Shown: piece by piece, positions 58,461-64,000 of the stretch | How positions within the stretch are numbered: position 1 is the first letter of the stretch | Layout: each line of letters starts with the position of its first letter | DNA from: Deroplatys truncata | Taxonomy: Eukaryota > Arthropoda > Insecta > Mantodea > Mantidae | DNA length: 64,000 nucleotides | Assembly (NCBI GenBank): GCA_030765065.1 | Contig: CM060990.1 | Location: 277,787,341-277,851,340 of the forward strand | Reading direction: 5' to 3' | Program-made: the position numbers and the translations under genes | Notes under the pieces: generated by a model | What the model saw: only the letters and a program-made list of their open reading frames with translations | Database searches by the model: none | Told to the model about the DNA's origin: nothing

Positions 58461-59395
58461 CTACATATCTCCACGCCTTCTCTCTGACACAATCATCTTC
58501 TTTCCACCAGCCCCACGTACCGGTGACGTAACTTCCATGTGTCCATCCTTTTCCTCCGGTCTCCGATCGCTCTTTGGACTTCCTTCCGATCTGCATTCCT
58601 TCTCTCTGGTCTCGGATGTATTTAGCTGAATCATTTCCTGCTCCTGCAATCTGCTGCTCCTTATGTCACTTTCGTATCCAGCCACCATGCGCCCATCAAC
58701 CCACAATCGTAGATTCTTTATGAAGGCCCGTTTCCTTTCCATTCTTGCCAGCATCATTTGTTGTATTAAATCTTTCTTCAAGGCCTGTTGTTTCACCGAT
58801 AAATCTCTGTTTATAAAGATATTTGTTCCTTTTAGTTGCTTTGTTTTCTTTAACACTTCATAAACAAACTGCAATGATTTAAATCTTGCAACTATCATTC
58901 TGGCTCCTCTTGATCTCCCAACCCTGTAGCACCATTCCAAGCTCTCCTTCTATAATCTCTCTAACCTCTTCAACAGGCCATACTCCATTCCTTTCTTTCT
59001 TTCACTCCTGTTATAACTAGATTGAATCTGCGGCGTGTCTCTTCCAACAGCTCTACTCTTCTTTTGATTTTCTGTACCTCATTTCTTATATCTTGCAATT
59101 CATTTTTAATCTCTCCCTTAATATCTATTAGTTCCTTTTCCACTCCATTGAGTTTATTTCCTAATTTCTCATCCATATCTTTTATACTAGCCAAAATTTC
59201 ATCCATGATGTTTCGATTCCCATTTGGACCAGGATTAATTTCAACTCCACCAATTATCAGTAGTGTGCCTATTATACATGTGAGAAGAATAATATTTGCC
59301 ATCTCTTCTGCACCTTTATTTATTTTGAATTCCTTCCATTTTAACTTGTTAAAGGTTCCAATTCTACCTCTGTACTCTTCGATACTAATTCCCAT
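58461..59395 (-). pseudogene. LINE ORF1 with an N-terminal 2A-like motif
   Basis: Starts at 59395 (MGISIEEYRGRIG). Residues 33-48 form a hydrophobic run (ANIILLTCIIGTLLII), directly followed at residues 49-57 by GGVEINPGP, matching the 2A (CHYSEL) consensus D(V/I)ExNPGP except for Gly in place of the first Asp. Then comes a coiled coil (about residues 62-120) and an RRM-like start, NLVITGVKE. A frameshift near 58970 moves the rest to another frame, 58940-58461, containing MIVARFKSLQFVYEVL and KALKK-type basic sequence, an RNA-binding CTD-like part. 2A sequences at the N-terminus of LINE proteins are known for the CR1 and L2 clades. The frameshift makes it a pseudogene here. Confidence 0.75.
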
Positions 59396-59475
59396 AGTTT
59401 CTTATGCCCTTCTTGTCTTCCACTCCAGGAGCTTCCTCCACACACATCCCTCTCTTCCACTGCTTGCTTAGCACT

Positions 59476-59878
59476 CCAATTCCATAATCAGAGATAAGCC
59501 AAGAAGTCTTCTAAGCTGCGATCTGCATGGCCCAATGCCAAAGAGTTCTTTTGGAAATCAATTTATATTTGTGTGCTATGATGTGTTTAACGAATAAGTC
59601 AGAATGTACCTCTTGAAAAATGCAACCAGTGCAGCTTGTCTAAACAGATTCAAAAGATCATACTTTCCAGAGGAAGGCAAAGTACATGCCATATTGAGCA
59701 ACAATGCATCAACATTCACCAGCAGAAGGTTTATAAATGGCCTTAAAGAACTAAACTTGAAACAGTATTTCCCATGCGTTATTGACCTAACTCCAATTCT
59801 GTGCAGAGAAAATAAAAGAAATTGCGACTTATCTAACACTTCTGTTACAAAGCGCAAAGCAGCTGGTATAAGTACATA
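59476..59878 (+). pseudogene. Gypsy integrase core fragment
   Basis: The plus strand reads IRDKPRSLLSCDLHGPMP (first catalytic Asp in CDLHGP), SSFGNQFIFVCYDVFNE, one TAA, then MYLLKNATSAACLNR, ILSNNASTFTSRRFINGLKE (second catalytic position changed from Asp to Asn) and the start of the conserved post-core region. It ends at 59878. The stop and the Asp-to-Asn change show it is inactive. Confidence 0.75.
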
Positions 59879-59935
59879 AGCTTCAACAGGAGCTATTATG
59901 CGGTCCAAATCTCTTGACGTTTGAGGCATGTCCAC

Positions 59936-60750
59936 TAATACACACTAGCGAATAGCAGCAGTGTGGCATTGCCTCTTACGGACAGCACACCTTGCTGCTG
60001 GTAAAACTGCAATTGTAATATGTGTGCACATGCATATTTCATATTTCAGAAAAGTAACAAGTAGCTAGGATAAAAGGCGACGTTTTCCAGACAAGTACAA
60101 AACAGAATCATATTTTTACACCCAATGGTTCACCATTAATTTATAGTTATCTTTCTTGATGTTTAAATGGAGACTTTTAGTTATAGTTATACTTGTAATA
60201 GTAATAAATCCATTGCTGCCATAGTTATTTTATATATTGTTATGTCATAGACATATTATCACTTAATAATGTGCAATTCTCCATGTTCTAAATAAATTTA
60301 CAAATATCCCACAAGGTTTTCTAATACAGCTACAAACTTGTCATGAAAATCCTTTCAAAGCCCTCTGATGTAGCTCTACAAAACTATACATGATGTTTTT
60401 TTTAATAAACAATGTCATATATGGTTTTGTTTCACAGAATAATACCATTGGAGAACCAATGATTAAGCGCATTTTAAGGTTATTATGTTTCTATCCTAGA
60501 ACCAAGCACGTATCTGTTTCATGAGAGTTTTTACAACATTCAATACCTCATTACTTGGAATAAGCAAGCAAGCACACATGCACGCACATGCACACACAAA
60601 AACCCATAAAGAATAAGCCAACTGAGAACTTTAAGCAAAGAATCAGCAATTGTCATCACATTCTCGAGGAAGTCCGTTATGTGTGGAATGGCAATAAATA
60701 AATAAATAATTAATAATAATAATCATCATCATCTCAACACTTATATACTA
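59936..60750. other. No recognised gene
   Basis: AT-rich. I looked here for the gypsy 3' LTR by matching words from 53200-53295 and found none. A short AAT/ATC run is at 60696-60735. Confidence 0.35.
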
Positions 60751-60759
60751 GGTTATGCT

Positions 60760-62290
60760 AACCAGGGAGAGAGGTAAAACTCACCTGGAAGCTGAAAACT
60801 ACAGTAATGTAGACCTCAAAAAGATTGAAATTTGGGCCAAGAATAATAAAATTATCTTCAATGAACAGAGGTTGAAAACAATACTAATAACACACAAACG
60901 TAGAGTGGAAAAGATATAAGTATCTTTATTAGCAATAGACAAATAGAATAAGTAGAAAAACTCAAATATTTAAGGAATAATTATCAATAAGAATTTCAGC
61001 TTTAATGACCACATTCAGTACATAACAGAGAGAGCTGCTAAATTAATAAACATTTTGTCTAAATCTGCAAAACTAGATTGGGGACTAAAACACCAGGCTT
61101 TAAAAACAATGTACAAAGGTGAAATTTTACCATTACTTTCGTATGCAGCTCCAATGTGGATAGAAGCTATTGACAGGAAATACAACACAAATTTCTAAGA
61201 GTGCAAACACAAATAAGTATCAAAATAGCTAAAGCATTCAAGACATCTACCGAAGCACTCTGAATTTTAACAGGTCTTACACCCATAACGCTTGAACTAT
61301 AGGAAATTGTCAATGTATACAAGCTATTAAGGCAGGACTCTGACAAGAACATAGACAAACCTGTAGAATATAAGAAATGGTCTCATCCAGCAGACATCCC
61401 AACAATACTAGAAATAAGCCAAAATAACATGCACACTTTAGAAATCTATACAGATGGCAGCAAAACTGAAGGAGTAGGTTCTGCTGTAGCAATTTATCAT
61501 GGGAATAAACTGAATCAAATGCAGTATTAACTAGACAAAGAATGCTCCAACAACCAAGCGGAACAATTTGCAGTTTTGAAAACACTATAAAATGTTGAAA
61601 ATATACAATTCATGGAAGATATTAAAGTGTAGTAATATACACAGATAGTAAACTTACAATACAATCATTATGTAACTATAAAATCCACAGTAATCTAAAA
61701 GAAGCAATTAGAAGACAGTTAGCAATACTTGAAAAACAAAACTGGAACATAGAAATAGGATGGGCCCAAGCACACACAGGGATACAAGGCAATGAAATCA
61801 CAGACCAGCTGACAAAGAAAGCAACTGTAAGTGAAGAAGAATACTGCTATAATAGAATTTCGAAGAGCACTATCAAGAAAATATTAAAACAAGAAAGCTT
61901 AACAAATTGGGAAAAGCAATGGGAAAAAAACAACTAAAGGCCAGGAGATAAAGAAATATTTTCCTACTGTTTCAGAAAGAATGAAATTAAGAGTTACTCT
62001 AATGGCAAAGCTTGCAACAATGCTGACAGGACATGAAAGGCTAAAGACATACTATTACAGATTTCACATTACACAAGACCCAAACTGTTCCTGCAATGGA
62101 GGAGAGCAAACAACAGACTACATACTGTTTGACTGCAGAAATTTTGAGGAGGAATGGAAAAATACTTCAAAGAGGAGGAAAATGGGCACCACTAAAGCCA
62201 AAATTGTCAACAGTTATTATAATGAATATGTCCAATTTGTAAACACTATTGATCTACAAAAGACATAATTGAACTGTATAAATTAATGTA
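60760..62290 (+). mobile_element. LINE ORF2 3' part with RNase H
   Basis: Plus-strand pieces. The end of the RT/connection is in 60760-61350. RNase H has LEIYTDGSKTEGVGSAVAIY (61439-61500), then YTDSKLTIQSL (about 61635-61670), AQAHTGIQGNEITDQLTKKA (61767-61825). A C-terminal zinc-type block, LATMLTGHERLKTYYYRFHI followed by CSCNGGEQTTDYILFDC (62005-62145), is open to a stop at 62268. Several stops and shifts lie upstream. The RNase H plus this C-terminus fits the I-group clades. Confidence 0.8.
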
Positions 62291-62422
62291 ATTGTTAATG
62301 TTAACTTATGTAATTATTAATATTTGAAGATTAAGTTATTTTACATAGATCAATAGCTTAAAAAAGCAAACCAAACCTGTAGTATTACACAATGCAATGG
62401 AACATGTGGATCAATATGAGTT

Positions 62423-62425
<3 letters not shown>

Positions 62426-62484
<59 letters not shown>
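62426..62484. repeat. (CA)n microsatellite
   Basis: Nearly 30 uninterrupted CA units just downstream of the LINE 3' region. Confidence 0.98.
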
Positions 62485-62488
<4 letters not shown>

Positions 62489-63690
62489 AAACAAATGACT
62501 ATATAATTTTGTACAATACAACATTAATGCAACTACATTAAATATAAACCTTCTAGCAAAAAGACAAAATTAATCCAGTTTTAAAACCGTAATTTCAAAC
62601 TCAATCATACAATTAGTTTAAAACTAGGTTTGATAAGGATCTTGCACATCTTACTGTGTTAAACTGCTATGCAAAAACAGTTGCTAATATGTTTTGCAGT
62701 GGGACATATAACAAATTCTCTATAGCAGAATATCGTTTCGCTTGTCGCATTTGTAGTGGAAATACACAGAACCCTGAAAGGCAGAGAACCAATTACCATA
62801 AGATACCCATTATAAAATGTTGCCAGTGTCTCTCAGAGACATGGTGATATATTACTTACTCTCTTGTCTGCTAAAGTGAAGCATTCGTAGTCTATTTCCT
62901 GCTGCCATTTTAATTGCTCATTGTACTGGCGAGAACCACAAAGGAATAAGGCTTGCTATGTTAAATGTTTTATATACCTACTGCCCCTTATTGCCTGATT
63001 ACTTGCATTCCCCTTGTTCATGTAGCCACAAGGCCTTAGTTTAGTTATCCGCCACCAGATGAAAATAATTGCTCATTATTTATTTCATAGGTGTATGTGA
63101 AACCTGTTACCTTATAAGTGGGGCTTGGAATTTTTCAGTGAGTTGAAAGCAAGGAAATTGGCATATTCAAATGTAAAAATCGGTACTTTCATATGTGAAA
63201 ATCGGTGACTTAAATAAAAGGGTAGGGAAAATGTCAGGAAGCATTAACACCAATTCTATGGCATTATGCATCAACCGGTTAAACCCCAATTTTTAAAATA
63301 TTGATATTTTGATGGCAACTATTGTGTACAAGCATAAACTATTTATACACAAGATTTTTGCAACATTTTTGTAATGATGACCTAAATAATAATTAAGAAT
63401 TAAATCAACTTCCATGAAATTATTAACATTCCCAAAACTTTAAACATGCATAGCTGTAAACTTTAGAAATGGCGCATAGCAGATTAATGCAGAAGACTGT
63501 CCAATTATAAGTACTAAAATTAAAATTTATATTTAATAAACACCTAACTACTATACACAAATCACAAAACAAACATTTCTGCTTTCAAAATACACTACAG
63601 AAAGCAGACAAAGGTTTTCTTGCTGCAGGCTGTGACCTTGTCTGTTAGGACAGTGTTATAACTCTAAAAAAAAAAAAAAAAAAAAAGTTC
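62485..63690. other. No recognised gene
   Basis: AT-rich. A plus-strand open stretch at 62656-62847 has no recognisable domain. A 22-base A run is at 63666-63687, which is a T run next to the possible exon end on the minus strand. Confidence 0.35.
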
Positions 63691-63955
63691 ACAATCTGCA
63701 TTAGCACAGGGCATCCAAATTGCTTTAATGCAGCCTTCACAAAGTCTGGGTTTGTTAGAGTTACCCCTACTAACAATGGTATCATTGCTTTGCTTTCCAT
63801 TAGGCACCGGAGTTCTGAGTAACCCTTTGCAATTTCACACATTTGCAAATCACAGAAAAAATGTATCTTCTTCATACATTTAATCAACTCTTGTGAAACA
63901 TCCACTGCCACAATCTCTGCAGAAAGAAACACGCTTACTGCCTTGAAATAGGCAC
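63691..63955 (-). CDS. Possible coding exon of an unidentified gene
   Basis: A minus-strand open frame reads AYFKAVSVFLSAEIVAVDV, then a run including KCMKKIHFFCDLQMCE, then AKGYSELRCLMESKAMIPLL and FVKAALKQFGCPVLMQI. It looks protein-like: mixed helix-forming sequence without low complexity, somewhat like an armadillo/HEAT repeat (IPLLVGVTLTNPDFVKAALK). A good acceptor (CTGCAG after a short pyrimidine tract) lies at 63956-63961; an alternative acceptor at 63917-63922 would shorten it. The donor end is unclear, with only a weak GTGAAC next to the T run. I do not recognise the family. It does not resemble fimbrin, and none of the transposon families I know. Confidence 0.35.
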
Positions 63956-64000
63956 CTGCAGGGTCAGAGGATCGCACTTAATTTTGTTGCTGCATATGAA

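Larger units (their letters stand above)
57928..59475 (-). mobile_element. Non-autonomous LINE with ORF1 but no ORF2
   Basis: On the minus strand the sequence runs from an ORF1 start at 59395, through ORF1 to about 58461, then to a 3' region ending in an AATCT-repeat tail at 57950-57928. No reverse transcriptase or endonuclease lies between ORF1 and the tail. It sits in the gypsy element. The 3' region contains two tandem copies of a 90-bp unit. I could not find target-site duplications, so its boundaries are approximate (the 5' one is set by where gypsy integrase resumes). Confidence 0.8.
53296..59935 (+). mobile_element. Ty3/gypsy LTR retrotransposon, decayed, interrupted by a LINE
   Basis: A plus-strand element in the order PBS, gag, protease, RT, RNase H, integrase. 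The internal start is marked by the primer binding site at 53296. The 5' LTR lies to the left (52330-53295, start not determined). The gag frame carries a coiled-coil region; protease has DTGST; RT has a degraded motif C; integrase retains part of its core. An ORF1-type LINE interrupts it at 57928-59475 between RNase H and integrase, with about 200 residues of gypsy sequence lost there. No matching 3' LTR was found to the right, so the 3' end is lost. No env-like frame was seen. Confidence 0.8.

Overview
The window looks like a piece of a large, AT-rich arthropod (probably insect) genome. It is dominated by decayed, nested transposable elements that surround a few host exons. No bacterial-style operons, CRISPR arrays or rRNA genes were seen. 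The host signal is fimbrin/plastin on the minus strand. An exon at 28221-28326 and the next exon at 2135-2348 have matching splice sites and a clean phase-0 junction, and between them lies a 25.9 kb intron filled with transposons. A third, unidentified exon-like open stretch lies on the minus strand at the right edge (about 63.69-63.96 kb).

Layout, 0-28 kb (mostly the fimbrin intron): a Tc1 relic (3.4-4.3 kb); a Tc1/mariner-superfamily relic with an unusually long D-to-E spacing, interrupted by a tRNA-derived SINE (5.65-7.26 kb); a hAT relic (8-9.4 kb); a nearly whole mariner with terminal inverted repeats (9.55-10.85 kb); another transposase fossil (11.1-11.7 kb); the 3' part of a LINE (12.4-12.9 kb); an old I-clade LINE tail abutted by a nearly full-length I-clade LINE (13.3-19.2 kb); the 5' part of a Jockey-like LINE (19.6-20.9 kb); a complete but dead 1.8 kb Tc1/mariner-superfamily element with about 105-bp terminal inverted repeats (21.97-23.79 kb); a 64-bp tandem repeat; a hAT relic (25-27 kb); and a pair of SINEs forming a long foldback (27.4-27.75 kb).

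Layout, 28-64 kb: a mariner fossil (30.4-31.2 kb); a hAT element with a perfect 8-bp target duplication, itself carrying a SINE with a 13-bp duplication (31.6-33.9 kb); another transposase fossil (35.3-36.2 kb); a very young head-to-head pair of Penelope-like elements making a 3.5 kb near-perfect palindrome inside an older Penelope copy (37.9-42.3 kb); a decayed LINE split by a second LINE (42.7-44.85 kb); a 3.1 kb hAT element with terminal repeats and a target duplication (46.06-49.15 kb); a 1.6 kb element with about 150-bp terminal inverted repeats (50.06-51.68 kb); a Ty3/gypsy retrotransposon with a tRNA-Lys-type primer binding site (53.3-59.9 kb), interrupted by an ORF1-only LINE that carries a 2A-like motif (57.93-59.47 kb); and the 3' part of a LINE with RNase H (60.8-62.3 kb).

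Most elements are inactive because of stops, frameshifts or deletions. The exception in age is the Penelope pair, whose two reading frames are still open, although both are cut short at the 5' end. Its most notable feature is a candidate hammerhead ribozyme just after each reading frame. All functional calls are from reading translated motifs and repeats by eye; no database search was run.
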